DNA of 64,000 nt, from positions 153,564 to 217,563 of the forward strand of contig CAWEYC010000025.1 of assembly GCA_963813195.1 (NCBI GenBank), given 5' to 3'. The notes below the pieces were generated by a model. It saw only the letters and a program-made list of their open reading frames with translations, ran no database searches and was not told where the DNA came from. Position 1 is the stretch's first letter; each line of letters starts with the position of its first letter. Source of the stretch: Roseiarcus sp963813195 (GTDB lineage: Bacteria > Pseudomonadota > Alphaproteobacteria > Rhizobiales > Beijerinckiaceae). Shown here in pieces: positions 7,988-15,822 of this stretch. Both the position numbers and the translations under genes were made by a program.

Positions 7988-8682
7988 TCGGCAGGTCCGA
8001 TCGTCACGCTCAACTCTCCGACGCCCTCGATCGAACCTTCGAGCCGGTCGCCCGGCGATACCGGCCCGACGCCCGCCGGCGTACCGGTGAAGATCAGATC
8101 GCCGGGACCGAGATGATAAAACCCCGAGAGATGCGCGAGGATTTCGGGGACCGACCAGACCATCGCGCCGATGTCCGACGCCTGGCGAACGACGCCGTTC
8201 TGGGTCAGCGCGATACGCCCGCTGGCGGGATGCCCGATGCGCCCGGCTGGCGCGATTTGCGAGACCGGAGCGCTCGCCTCGACGTCCTTGCCCAAGGTCC
8301 AGGGGCGCTGTTTGGCGCGCTCAGTGAGTTGCAGATCGCGGCGGGTCATGTCGAGCCCGCAGGCATAGCCGTAGACTACGCGAAGCGCGTCGGCCTCCGA
8401 GCCTTTGAAAAAAGGCCCCCCGAGCGCGACGACCAGCTCGAATTCGAAATGATAATTCGTCGTGCCCGGGGGGTAGGGAAGCGTCGCGCCGGATTCGCGC
8501 AGCGCCGTCGCGCTTTTCGAGAAATAGAAGGGCTTCTCCCGGTCCACCGTATGCCCCATTTCGCGGGCGTGGTCCTCGTAGTTGCGCCCGACGCAGAAGA
8601 TCCGCGACACCGGATAGCGCGTGTCGGGACCGTCGACGGCGAGCGAGGGGGGCGGCGGAGAATCGAATAGAAACCGGTTCAT
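7984..8682 (-). CDS. Fumarylacetoacetate hydrolase-family protein (fumarylpyruvate hydrolase-like)
   Basis: 232 residues, the size of the single-domain FAH branch (YcgM/NagK-like) that cleaves acylpyruvates or isomerises related diketo acids with a divalent metal. The family signature begins at RIFCVGRNYEDHAREMG; the metal ligands fall in the FELVVALGG segment (acidic residues) and the YGYACGLDMTRRDLQ stretch; GKDVEASAPVS follows. I set the start at 8682, five bases after the stop of the cobalamin adenosyltransferase gene; the longer in-frame extension would overlap that gene by almost 300 bp. The stop overlaps the anmK start by four bases. Substrate cannot be read from sequence. Confidence 0.88.
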   Translation of the reverse strand: MNRFLFDSPPPPSLAVDGPDTRYPVSRIFCVGRNYEDHAREMGHTVDREKPFYFSKSATALRESGATLPYPPGTTNYHFEFELVVALGGPFFKGSEADALRVVYGYACGLDMTRRDLQLTERAKQRPWTLGKDVEASAPVSQIAPAGRIGHPASGRIALTQNGVVRQASDIGAMVWSVPEILAHLSGFYHLGPGDLIFTGTPAGVGPVSPGDRLEGSIEGVGELSVTIGPAE

Positions 8683-8686
8683 CGCG

Positions 8687-9292
8687 TCAGGTCTCGCTTT
8701 GGTGAGCGCCCGGTATCCATAGCACGTCGCCGCGGCCGAGGTCGTTGGCGGCGCGCGCGGCGACGAAGAGATAGTCCGACAGTCGGTTGATATAGGCCAG
8801 CGCCGGCGCGCCGACCGCTTCGTCCGGAATTGCCGCCAGCGCGACGATGCAGCGCTCGGCGCGCCGGCAGATCGCGCGGGCCTGGTGCAGAGCGGCGGCG
8901 GCGGGGGTCCCGCCAGGGAGGACGAACGAGCGCAGCGGAGCGAGTTCCGCGTTGAGCGCGTCGATGTCGCGCTCAAGCCGCTCTACCTGGCTCGGCGCGA
9001 CGCGCAGCCGCGAGCGGGTCTCCGCCTCGCCCTTTCCGGGCGGCGCGCAAAGGTCGGCGCCGAGGTCGAAGAGATCGTTCTGGACGCGCGCCAGCGTCGC
9101 GTCGATGGCGGCAAGACGGGGATCGTCGCGCCCGCCGGTGGCCAGCCGCGCGAAGCCGATCGCGCAGTTCGTCTCGTCGACCTCGCCATAGGCGGTCACG
9201 CGCGCGTCGAACTTCCGCCGCCGCTCGCCGTCGCCGAGCCCCGTCGTGCCGTCGTCGCCGGTGCGGGTGTAAATGCGGTTGAGGCGAACCAT
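8687..9292 (-). CDS. ATP:cob(I)alamin adenosyltransferase, PduO/MMAB type
   Basis: 201 residues. The N-terminal IYTRTGDDGTTGLGDG loop (residues 7-22) binds ATP and is diagnostic of PduO-type adenosyltransferases; YGEVDETNCAIG, the CRRAER segment near residue 145 and INRLSDYLFVAAR near residue 170 complete the five-helix-bundle active site. The enzyme makes adenosylcobalamin from cob(I)alamin and ATP, for enzymes such as methylmalonyl-CoA mutase. In other Hyphomicrobiales the gene commonly sits behind a HIG1-domain gene, as here, and before etfBA; here an FAH-family gene follows instead. Confidence 0.93.
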   Translation of the reverse strand: MVRLNRIYTRTGDDGTTGLGDGERRRKFDARVTAYGEVDETNCAIGFARLATGGRDDPRLAAIDATLARVQNDLFDLGADLCAPPGKGEAETRSRLRVAPSQVERLERDIDALNAELAPLRSFVLPGGTPAAAALHQARAICRRAERCIVALAAIPDEAVGAPALAYINRLSDYLFVAARAANDLGRGDVLWIPGAHQSET

Positions 9293-9320
9293 CGAAACGT
9301 CCCCAGTGCGAAGGGCTCCC

Positions 9321-9340
9321 TCTCCCCGCAGGCGGGGAGA
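9321..9340. repeat. Palindromic intergenic repeat, relative of 4584-4607
   Basis: TCTCCCCGC and GCGGGGAGA form a 9-bp stem around AG in the 90-bp gap between the HIG1 gene and the adenosyltransferase gene. It belongs to the same CTCCC/GGGAG palindrome type as the element after rpsA and may attenuate read-through. Confidence 0.55.
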
Positions 9341-9382
9341 AGGGGAATTGGCGCAGCGGCGTCAATCCAATCATTGCAACCC

Positions 9383-9583
9383 CTAGTGCATTGGATGCCC
9401 CCGCGCCAGCAACACGACGACGACGAGGAGAATGGCGAGGAACTGCAATCCCACCCGCCATCGCATCAGCGTCTGCGACGTATTGCCCGCCCCCTGGCGC
9501 AGCAGGTTCAGGAATCCGAGAACCAGGACCGTGGCGACCGCGAGGATCGCGATGGCGACGACAGTGCTGGGAAGTGACGGCAT
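9383..9583 (-). CDS. HIG1-domain twin-transmembrane protein
   Basis: 66 residues with two membrane helices (about 6-27 and 46-61) joined by a positively charged loop reading NLLRQGAGNTSQTLMRWRVG. The R-GG-N-SQ-LMRWRVGLQF pattern is the hallmark of bacterial HIG1/hypoxia-induced-type twin-membrane proteins; mitochondrial relatives associate with respiratory complexes III and IV. Starting at 9583 gives exactly this two-helix protein, whereas the longer in-frame extension is arginine-rich and antisense to nothing meaningful. It leads the minus-strand group with the cobalamin adenosyltransferase, an arrangement seen in other members of this order. Confidence 0.88.
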   Translation of the reverse strand: MPSLPSTVVAIAILAVATVLVLGFLNLLRQGAGNTSQTLMRWRVGLQFLAILLVVVVLLARGHPMH

Positions 9584-9684
9584 GAGCGGTTTCCGTGCGA
9601 GGGCGCGATCGAGAGTCGTTCGAGAGTATACGAGGGCGGGGGACGCTTGGCCAAACGGGCGGCCGGCCCGCCTCCCGATCGGAG

Positions 9685-10200
9685 CTAAAGGCTCGCTCCG
9701 GCTGGCGGATGCAGGCGGGTGTCGAGGGCGAAGCGCTCTTGCGCCGCCGACCGATAGAAACCCTCGGCGACGGTCGGATCGAAGATCACGTTCCAACTGT
9801 GGGACGAGACGACGCTCGGGATCAGGACGAACAGGTGCGCCTTCAACAGAGCGTCGCCGAACGCCTGCTGGCCAGCGCCGACCGCGCCCGGTCGAAGCCA
9901 ATTGGGATTGGGCACCTCGGACGCGTTGACCACGCGCACCCTGCTGGCGTCGGCGATCCGCGCCGACGTCAGAACGTGGGGCGCCGTATCGAGCGCCCTG
10001 AATGTCTTGTGCACGGCGACCTCCAGAATGGCCGCGGCGGGCTCGAGTGCGGCGTAGACGGCGCGAACCCCGCGCGAATTCCACCGCCCCCCGACGAGGT
10101 AGCTGCCCTCGCCGCTATTCCACGTGTCTTTGTGCGTGGCCTGATCCAGCCTCCAGAAAACGAGCTCGCCGGACCCCAGAGGCGGAGGAAGAGGCGTCAC
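9685..10200 (-). CDS. RES-domain toxin
   Basis: 171 residues of the RES (Arg-Glu-Ser) family. Known RES toxins paired with Xre-type antitoxins degrade cellular NAD+ with an ADP-ribosyltransferase-like fold. The conserved arginine is in LVFWRL, the region GGRWNSRGVRAVYAA follows, the glutamate is in AAAILEVAVH near residue 60, and the serine region is PSVVSSHSWNVIFDP. The start is GTG at 10200, overlapping the antitoxin stop as GTGA, which gives tight coupling. It is the second gene of a two-gene unit whose promoter region carries an inverted repeat. All key residues look present, so the toxin is probably functional. Confidence 0.9.
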   Translation of the reverse strand: MTPLPPPLGSGELVFWRLDQATHKDTWNSGEGSYLVGGRWNSRGVRAVYAALEPAAAILEVAVHKTFRALDTAPHVLTSARIADASRVRVVNASEVPNPNWLRPGAVGAGQQAFGDALLKAHLFVLIPSVVSSHSWNVIFDPTVAEGFYRSAAQERFALDTRLHPPAGASL

Positions 10201-10688
10201 GTGTAGACGCCGAACTCGAGCCTCGTCAGGTGGTCTTCAACGGATTCGACGCCCGCGGGCGTCGACAGGAGGTCGATCGGCTTTCGTTGGTCGAGCGCCA
10301 TCGCCGGGCGCTCCAACCATTCCTCGGCCGCGGCTTGAGAGCCAAACAGCGCAATGGCTCTGCCGAGGATTTCGGCGAACTTCCAGGTGCGACCGCCTTG
10401 CTCGGTGCTCAGGGGCTTGTCGGGCGCGTCCTTGCGGCGCTGGTAGGTGCGAAGGCTGATGCCGACGGCCTTCTCCAGGACGTCGCCCGTGGGCGTGCGA
10501 AGAATCGCGATCGAGTTCACGAGATGCTTGAGCGCATAGCCCGGCAGCCCCCTCTGAAGCAGGTCGTGAGCTTCCAGGCGGGTTCGAACTGCACGATGCA
10601 AGGTGCGTCGCCCGCCGAGCAGCTCCACGGTGCGCCGGAGCTCAATGTCCGCGTTTTCATCGTCGTGAGCGCGTTCCACAAGCGCCAT
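10197..10688 (-). CDS. Antitoxin of the Xre/MbcA/ParS type (DUF2384), partner of the RES toxin
   Basis: 163 residues from the ATG at 10688; an ATG nine bases earlier is also possible. The first half (about 20-100) is an Xre-like helix-turn-helix variant with the ISLRTYQRRK recognition region; the second half is the toxin-binding ParS/MbcA domain, with the WKFAEILGRAIALFGS and AAEEWLERPAMALDQRKP signatures and the PAGVESVEDHLTRLEFGVY tail that normally blocks the RES active site. An AGGA site lies eight bases before 10688. The gene overlaps the toxin gene by four bases. It presumably represses its own operon through the inverted repeat at 10703-10729. Confidence 0.9.
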   Translation of the reverse strand: MALVERAHDDENADIELRRTVELLGGRRTLHRAVRTRLEAHDLLQRGLPGYALKHLVNSIAILRTPTGDVLEKAVGISLRTYQRRKDAPDKPLSTEQGGRTWKFAEILGRAIALFGSQAAAEEWLERPAMALDQRKPIDLLSTPAGVESVEDHLTRLEFGVYT

Positions 10689-10702
10689 GAGCGTCATCCT
10701 GT

Positions 10703-10729
10703 CAAGTGTCGCTAAATATATGACACTTG
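10703..10729 (-). promoter_or_regulatory. Operator-promoter of the RES/Xre operon
   Basis: Perfect 8-bp inverted repeat CAAGTGTC/GACACTTG with an 11-bp AT-rich spacer that reads catatattta-like on the minus strand, a plausible -10 region. The site ends 15 bp before the antitoxin ATG. A repressor bound across both arms would cover the promoter, so this is the expected autoregulation site. It also argues for the 10688 start rather than the longer frame that would begin inside the operator. Confidence 0.6.
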
Positions 10730-10760
10730 TCGCGCCCTGTTTCAAGCTCGAGCTATGCGC

Positions 10761-13370
10761 TCAGTCCCGCTTCAGCAACCGTTCGAGATAGTCGCGCTCG
10801 TCGCTCGGCCGGTTGGGATCGGCGAGGCGTCGGCGCAATTCCTCCAGCACCCGGCGGGCGCGCTCCGCGACATCGGCGCCGCGGTTGAACGCGCCTTCGC
10901 TCATGCCGCGCTGGTCGCCCGGCTCGCGTCCCAGCGGGTCGCGTCCCTCTCTCGCGTCGCCGGGACGTCGGCCGGTCGCCGTGAAGCCGCCCGGGCCGCC
11001 GCCCTGCATCTGCTGCTGCATGCCCTGGGCCCCATCGCGCAGCGCCTGAAGCGCGCGTCCTTGGGCTTCCACCGCCTTGCCCTTGCCGGTCTTCCCCATC
11101 CCGCCCTGGGCATCCTCATCTCCCTGGCCATCCTGCCCCTGGCCGTCCTGCCCCTCGGCGTCCTGCCCTTGACCTGGCTGGCCCTGGCCGTCGGCCTTCA
11201 GATCGCCCTCGGCCTCCTTCATGTCGCCTTGGGCGTCGTCGAACCCCTTTTCGCCTTTCATCCCGAGGCTCTTGAGCCGCCGCTGCATCTCCGCCAGTCG
11301 GTCGCGCAACGCGCGCTGCTGCTGCTCGAGCGATGGCTCGGCGGGGGACGCCCCGTCGTCGGCGTCTGGCGGCGCGCCGTTCTCCCTCTGCATCTCGCGC
11401 CGCATGCGCTCGCGTTGATCGCGCCGGAAAGTGTCGTCGCGCAGAGCCTGCTGATCGCGCAGGAGCTTTCCGAGCTCGTTCAACTGCTTGCGCATCTCGC
11501 GCATCGCCGGGTCGGCCTGCGCGTCGCGCGCGCTCTTCATGTTCTCGAACATGTCTTGCAGTTGATCGAGCATGGCCTGCGCGTCCTCGCGAGCGCCGTT
11601 GCGCGCGGTGTCCTCCAAGCGGTCGAGCATGCTCTCGAGGTCCTTTTCCTCCATCGGCTGGGCGTTCTGGTCCGGGTTGCGGTCCTGCTGCTGCGCAAGA
11701 TCGCGCATGTAGCGCTCGGCGGCGTCGCGCAGTTCCTTGGTGAGAGCGCGGATCTCGTCGTCGCTCGCGCCGCGCTGTAGCGCCTCGCGCAGTTTCTGCT
11801 CGGCGGCGCGCAGATCGCGCTGGGCTTGGGAGGCGTCGCCGTCCTCGATCTGGACGGCCATAGCCCACAGGAGATCGGCGATCTCGATGAGATCGGCGTC
11901 CCCGCGCGCCGTCGCGAGGCGCGATTGCAGGTCGCGCAGCCCAAGGAACACAGCGGCTGACGTTTTGAAGAGCTCCGGCCCGATGAGCAGCGCCGCAAGC
12001 GCCTGGCCGAGGCGAGGGCGATCGTGGTCGGGATCGAGAATGAGGTTGCGCCGCTGCTCGACGAGCGCCCGGGCGAGTGGATTGCGGAAATCGCGCTGGG
12101 GCAGAGTGATCGGAATCGGAGCGCTCGCGCCTGTCTGGCCGGAAAGGCCGGTCGCCTTCAGCGTCATCACGACGTGCGCGCCCGCCCAGGGATGCCGGGA
12201 GAGATCGCTCGTCGTGCTCGCTTCGCCGACGCCGCTTGCCGTGCTCGGCAACTGCAATTGCAGTTTCGGCGCCTCGACGAGCGCGCGCGGCGGCGGTTTC
12301 GCGCCCGGGTCGGTGGGTTTCGAGAACTCCGCTTCCGCGCTTGCCGCGCCGTATCGATCGGCGATTGCGTAATGAAGCGTCAATGATCCGCTCAAATTCG
12401 CGCGGGGCGGGTCGATGAGCGTGATGGCCGGTTTGCCCGCCGGGATGGCGGCGATGTTGAACTTCGCCAGCAGCGAACCGTCACGCAACAGCGTGACCGC
12501 GCCGTCGTCGCGCAGCGTCCAGCGTCGCTCGACCGGTCCATTGGTCGCAGCGACCGACTTGTCGCCCGCGACCGGCGTCAGGCCGCCTTCGGTCTGCGTA
12601 TCAATCACGCTGGGGTCGGCGCGCACGACGAGAACCGAGCCCTCGGGCGCGACGATTTTCTCCGGCGTATCCTTTCTCGTCGACGCATCGAGCAAAATCG
12701 GCGGCTTGCCGGTGTAAGCGGGAGGATCGATCCAGGCGTCGAGCCGAGCGGCCGCGGCGGCGGTCCAGCCGCCGCGCCAGTCGAAGGCGGCCGCGACGCG
12801 GGCGTAGCGTTCGGGCCCGGCGACGACCGCCGCGCAGAGCGCGACGAGGAGAGCGGCGAACCGTAGCGCGCGCGGATCGCGCAAGACCATGCGCGGCGAG
12901 GGAATGGCGGGGGCGATGGCGGCGACCTGCTCGGCGAGGCGTTTCCGATGGAGGAGCCACAGCGCCTTTGTCGTCGGATCGTCGCCGGGAACAGCGAGCT
13001 GGTCGCTCAGCGAGACCGCCGGCCGATGCGCCACGCGCGCGTCGCGGTCGACCCGGCGAAGCGTCTCTTCGCGGGTCGGCCGCCGCAGGCGCGCGATCGG
13101 CGCGAGCACGACGAGAAGGGCCGCCGCGAACAGCGCGACGCCGACGATGCGGCCGAGGCGCGGGGCGGCCAGCCACAGACCGAGCCACGAGGCCGCGAAA
13201 AACAGGGCGACGAGCGCGCCGGCCCAGGCCAGCGGCGGCCAAATCCGCTCGAAGACGAGTACCGCCTGCGCCCGCCGCGCCAATACGTCGAGCCTCGTGC
13301 CGGCGTCGCGCGCTTTCGCGCCCTTCGGTTCGCCTGAATCCAACGCGTTTCTCCTCGACGGCCGCCTCAT
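10761..13370 (-). CDS. TIGR02302-family membrane protein (DUF4175)
   Basis: 869 residues. Two adjacent membrane helices near residues 45-95 are followed by a cytoplasmic linker, a third helix near 170-188, a large predicted periplasmic region, and a long Gln/Arg/Glu-rich coiled-coil section (about 480-700). The C-terminal part is low complexity (GQGQ/GQDGQG repeats, 720-770), ending in EELRRRLADPNRPSDERDYL. This architecture matches the alphaproteobacterial TIGR02302 family, of unknown function. In this order it regularly sits next to lysA, as here (111-bp gap). The C-terminal ERDYLERLLK motif is conserved in the family. The start is uncertain because several in-frame starts exist. Confidence 0.85.
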   Translation of the reverse strand: MRRPSRRNALDSGEPKGAKARDAGTRLDVLARRAQAVLVFERIWPPLAWAGALVALFFAASWLGLWLAAPRLGRIVGVALFAAALLVVLAPIARLRRPTREETLRRVDRDARVAHRPAVSLSDQLAVPGDDPTTKALWLLHRKRLAEQVAAIAPAIPSPRMVLRDPRALRFAALLVALCAAVVAGPERYARVAAAFDWRGGWTAAAAARLDAWIDPPAYTGKPPILLDASTRKDTPEKIVAPEGSVLVVRADPSVIDTQTEGGLTPVAGDKSVAATNGPVERRWTLRDDGAVTLLRDGSLLAKFNIAAIPAGKPAITLIDPPRANLSGSLTLHYAIADRYGAASAEAEFSKPTDPGAKPPPRALVEAPKLQLQLPSTASGVGEASTTSDLSRHPWAGAHVVMTLKATGLSGQTGASAPIPITLPQRDFRNPLARALVEQRRNLILDPDHDRPRLGQALAALLIGPELFKTSAAVFLGLRDLQSRLATARGDADLIEIADLLWAMAVQIEDGDASQAQRDLRAAEQKLREALQRGASDDEIRALTKELRDAAERYMRDLAQQQDRNPDQNAQPMEEKDLESMLDRLEDTARNGAREDAQAMLDQLQDMFENMKSARDAQADPAMREMRKQLNELGKLLRDQQALRDDTFRRDQRERMRREMQRENGAPPDADDGASPAEPSLEQQQRALRDRLAEMQRRLKSLGMKGEKGFDDAQGDMKEAEGDLKADGQGQPGQGQDAEGQDGQGQDGQGDEDAQGGMGKTGKGKAVEAQGRALQALRDGAQGMQQQMQGGGPGGFTATGRRPGDAREGRDPLGREPGDQRGMSEGAFNRGADVAERARRVLEELRRRLADPNRPSDERDYLERLLKRD

Positions 13371-13480
13371 GTGCGCCGCAAGCGACGCGTCACGCCCGCC
13401 GCCAAAGGCCTCCGCCCGTCACTTTCGGGAGTGCCTCGCCGCCACGGCGGTCGATATATAACGCGCCAGACGCATCACCC

Positions 13481-14749
13481 TCACCCTAACCAAGGCGGAA
13501 TTTTGTCGAGGTCGATCAAGTCGGCATAAGTCGGCCTCGGCCGCACGACCGCATATTCGCCACCCTTGACCAGCGTCTCGGGAACGGGGAGGCGGGTGTT
13601 GTAGGTTCCCGCCTGAACCGCGCCATAGGCGCCGGCCGACATCACCGCGATGAGGTCGCCCGCCTCGACGCGCGCCATGTCGCGATCGAGAGCGAGAAAG
13701 TCGCCGCTCTCGCAGACCGGTCCGACGATGTCGGCGCGCATCCGCGGCGCGTCGGCGGCCGCTTCGGCGAGCGGCAGGCATTCGTGGTAGGCCTCATAGA
13801 GCGTCGGACGGATCAGGTCGTTCATCGCCGCGTCGACGATGACGAAATTCTTGCCCTCGCCCTGCTTGACGTAGATGACCGAGGTCACCAGCACGCCGGC
13901 GTTGCCGACGATCAGGCGTCCCGGTTCGAAATAGAGCTTGCAGCCGAGATCGCGAGTGCGGCGCGCGACGATCTCGGCGTAACGCTCGGGGTGGGGCGGC
14001 GGATCGTTGTCGAAGCGATAGGGGATGCCGAGGCCGCCGCCGAGGTCGAGATGATCGATCGCGTGACCGTCGCCGCGCAACTCGCGCACGAAATCGGCGA
14101 GCAGCGCGAAAGCGTCGTCGAACGGCTGCATGTCGGTGATCTGCGAGCCGATATGCATGTCGACGCCGGTGACGCTGAGGCCCGGCAACGCGGCCGCGTG
14201 CGCGTAGACGCTGCGGGCGCGCGAAATCGGAATGCCGAACTTGTTCTCCGATCGCCCGGTCGAGATCTTGGCGTGCGTGCGCGCATCGACGTCGGGGTTG
14301 ACGCGAATGGCGACGCGGGCGATCCGGCCGCGCGCCGCGGCGACCTCGGACAGCGCCTCGAGCTCCGGCTCGGATTCGACGTTGAAGCAGAGAATGTCCT
14401 CGTCCAGCGCCAGCGCCATTTCGCGCCGAGTTTTGCCGACGCCGGAAAAGACGATCCTCTCGGCCGGCACGCCGGCGGCGCGCGCGCGGCGCAATTCGCC
14501 CTCGGAGACGACGTCCATTCCCGCGCCGAGGCGCGCCAGCGTCGCCAGCACCGCCTGGTTGGAATTGGCCTTCATCGCATAGCAGACAAGCGCCGCGTTG
14601 TCGGCGAGCGCGGCGCTGAAGACGCGAAAATGCCGCTCGATGGTGGCCGTCGAATAGCAATAGAACGGCGTGCCGACCTCGCGGGCGATGCGCGCCAGAT
14701 CGACGTCCTCGGCGTGCAGCGCGCCGCCGCGATAGACGAAATGGTGCAT
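13481..14749 (-). CDS. lysA: Diaminopimelate decarboxylase
   Basis: 422 residues, full length. PLP-dependent fold-type III decarboxylase that removes CO2 from meso-diaminopimelate, the last step of lysine synthesis. The PLP lysine is K60 in VCYAMKANSN; HIGSQI (near 195), the glycine loop DLGGGLGIPY (near 230), EPGRLIVGNAG (near 275), the intersubunit CESGDF and the Tyr in GAYGAVQAGTYN (near 385) are all present. It is followed by the TIGR02302 gene and preceded, 12 bp away, by a small lipoprotein gene, the usual order in the Hyphomicrobiales. The argH gene that often precedes the lipoprotein is not here; a VapBC pair sits there instead. Confidence 0.97.
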   Translation of the reverse strand: MHHFVYRGGALHAEDVDLARIAREVGTPFYCYSTATIERHFRVFSAALADNAALVCYAMKANSNQAVLATLARLGAGMDVVSEGELRRARAAGVPAERIVFSGVGKTRREMALALDEDILCFNVESEPELEALSEVAAARGRIARVAIRVNPDVDARTHAKISTGRSENKFGIPISRARSVYAHAAALPGLSVTGVDMHIGSQITDMQPFDDAFALLADFVRELRGDGHAIDHLDLGGGLGIPYRFDNDPPPHPERYAEIVARRTRDLGCKLYFEPGRLIVGNAGVLVTSVIYVKQGEGKNFVIVDAAMNDLIRPTLYEAYHECLPLAEAAADAPRMRADIVGPVCESGDFLALDRDMARVEAGDLIAVMSAGAYGAVQAGTYNTRLPVPETLVKGGEYAVVRPRPTYADLIDLDKIPPWLG

Positions 14750-14761
14750 TCGGGAAAGGCC

Positions 14762-14995
14762 TTAAAGGAGCGGATCGAGGAGGAACGGCTGCTTCGGCGG
14801 CACGATCGGCGCCGATTTGGGGCGAGTCAGGCCCGCGGTAGGGTTATCGCTCGACGGCGTGGCGGTCGCGTGCGGATTCGGCGGCGCCTCGAGCGGCCCG
14901 GCGCGGCCGCAGCCGGACACCCCGAGCGCCAGGCCTGCGAGCAGAAAAAGCGAGGCGGCGCGCCTGGCGAGAACGGGCGGTTGGGCTGAGGTCAC
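14762..14995 (-). CDS. Small LptM-like lipoprotein
   Basis: 77 residues from a GTG start at 14995 that has a GGAG site seven bases upstream. The signal peptide (RRAASLFLLAGLALG) ends in a lipobox, VSGC, so the Cys is predicted to be lipidated. The motif right after it, GCGRAGPLEAPP, matches the CGxxGPL signature of LptM/YifL-type lipoproteins, which in E. coli help the LptD outer-membrane LPS translocon mature. The rest is a proline-rich disordered tail. Position next to lysA is the conserved one. Role in LPS assembly is inferred from the family. Confidence 0.75.
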   Translation of the reverse strand: MTSAQPPVLARRAASLFLLAGLALGVSGCGRAGPLEAPPNPHATATPSSDNPTAGLTRPKSAPIVPPKQPFLLDPLL

Positions 14996-15091
14996 GAAAC
15001 GGCTCCGGCGATGGCGCCGCACTATACCCAAAAGTCGCCGCGTTGCGAGGGGGAAGGCGGGGCGGGCGCGAGACGGCAGGGACGGAAGTCC

Positions 15092-15505
15092 TCAACGTTG
15101 GGCCGGCGCCAGTGCGCTCGCGATGTCGGTCTGCGCGAAGTCGTCGCCCTTGAAAAGCAGCGGCGCGCCACAGTGTCGGGCGGCTGCATACGAGAGGCAA
15201 TCGCCGAAGTTCAAGGCGGCCGGGTGGCGGCCTCGACCGAACTTTTCGCGGGCCTCGATCGCGCGTTCCGCCATGGGAGCGACGAAGTCGACGATCGAAA
15301 CGTCCGCCTCGTCGAGAAAGGCGCGAACAGCCTTGAGCGCGACGCTCGGCGTGGTGCGCGTGCGGGCGGCAAAAGCCATCGCCGCCTCGCTGAGGGCGAC
15401 GGCGCTGGTGAAGGGCGATTCGGCCGTCTCGATACGAGCAAGGAATTCGGCGCGTTCAGGCTCGTTGAGCAAAACGGCGAGAATCGCCGACGTCTCCAGC
15501 ATCAT
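15092..15505 (-). CDS. vapC: VapC-type PIN-domain ribonuclease toxin
   Basis: 137 residues of the VapC PIN domain. Acidic metal-site positions are visible: the first, normally Asp in the IDTSAI motif, reads LETSAIL with Glu; then SEAAMAF (Glu), NFGDCLSYAAARHCG with the Asp, and FKGDDFAQTDI with the last acids. VapC enzymes cleave tRNA or rRNA and are blocked by VapB. The start at 15505 overlaps the vapB stop as ATGA. The Asp-to-Glu change at the first catalytic position is conservative and seen in some relatives, but could affect activity. Confidence 0.88.
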   Translation of the reverse strand: MMLETSAILAVLLNEPERAEFLARIETAESPFTSAVALSEAAMAFAARTRTTPSVALKAVRAFLDEADVSIVDFVAPMAERAIEAREKFGRGRHPAALNFGDCLSYAAARHCGAPLLFKGDDFAQTDIASALAPAQR

Positions 15506-15744
15506 TGCGCGTCGTCCCATTCGGAATCGAAAAACGCCTTGTCGAGCGTGGGGCCGTTGTGCGGCAGGGCATCGAGCGTGGCGAGCAGTGGAGCGAGGCG
15601 CTCCGCCAGCGGGCGCAGCTTCTTATCGCGCGCCAACGCTTCCTCGCAGGCTTCGCGGACCGCCTCGGTCACGGTCAAATTCCGCTCGCGCGCCAAAGCG
15701 CGCGCAGCTCTGTCGGCCGCCCGGTCTTTGATGTAGAGCGCCAA
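15502..15744 (-). CDS. vapB: VapB-type antitoxin
   Basis: 80 residues. The N-terminus (MALYIKDRAADRAARALA) followed by NLTVTEAVREACEEAL is the ribbon-helix-helix-like DNA-binding part of the Psk/VapB (pfam07704-like) group; the C-terminus (ATLDALP...DKAFFDSEWDD) is the toxin-wrapping tail. Translation starts at TTG (15744), supported by GGAAGG about eight bases upstream. The weak start codon may keep antitoxin synthesis low. It overlaps vapC by four bases. Confidence 0.87.
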   Translation of the reverse strand: MALYIKDRAADRAARALARERNLTVTEAVREACEEALARDKKLRPLAERLAPLLATLDALPHNGPTLDKAFFDSEWDDAQ

Positions 15745-15747
15745 GGG

Positions 15748-15765
15748 ATATCCTTCCAGGGATAT
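15748..15765 (-). promoter_or_regulatory. Inverted repeat over the vapB ribosome-binding site
   Basis: ATATCC and GGATAT face each other across six bases, immediately upstream of the vapB TTG. The GGAAGG ribosome-binding site lies in the loop. As DNA it is a likely VapBC operator; as RNA it could hide the binding site. Further AT-rich sequence to 15790 should hold the promoter. Confidence 0.5.
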
Positions 15766-15822
15766 ACAGCAAGCTCCCTGAATATATACTTCTGCCTGTC
15801 TTCGTCAACCGCAACGCCGACC

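Noticed and set aside
10755..11780. Long plus-strand open frame (341 codons) opposite the TIGR02302 gene
   Set aside because: It mirrors the Gln/Arg/Asp-rich coding strand; Leu/Ala-rich composition comes from antisense reading of high-GC codons, and the minus-strand protein matches a known family.
13784..14989. 401-codon plus-strand open frame
   Set aside because: Exactly antisense to lysA, which has all catalytic motifs; Arg/Asp/Val-rich with no domain.
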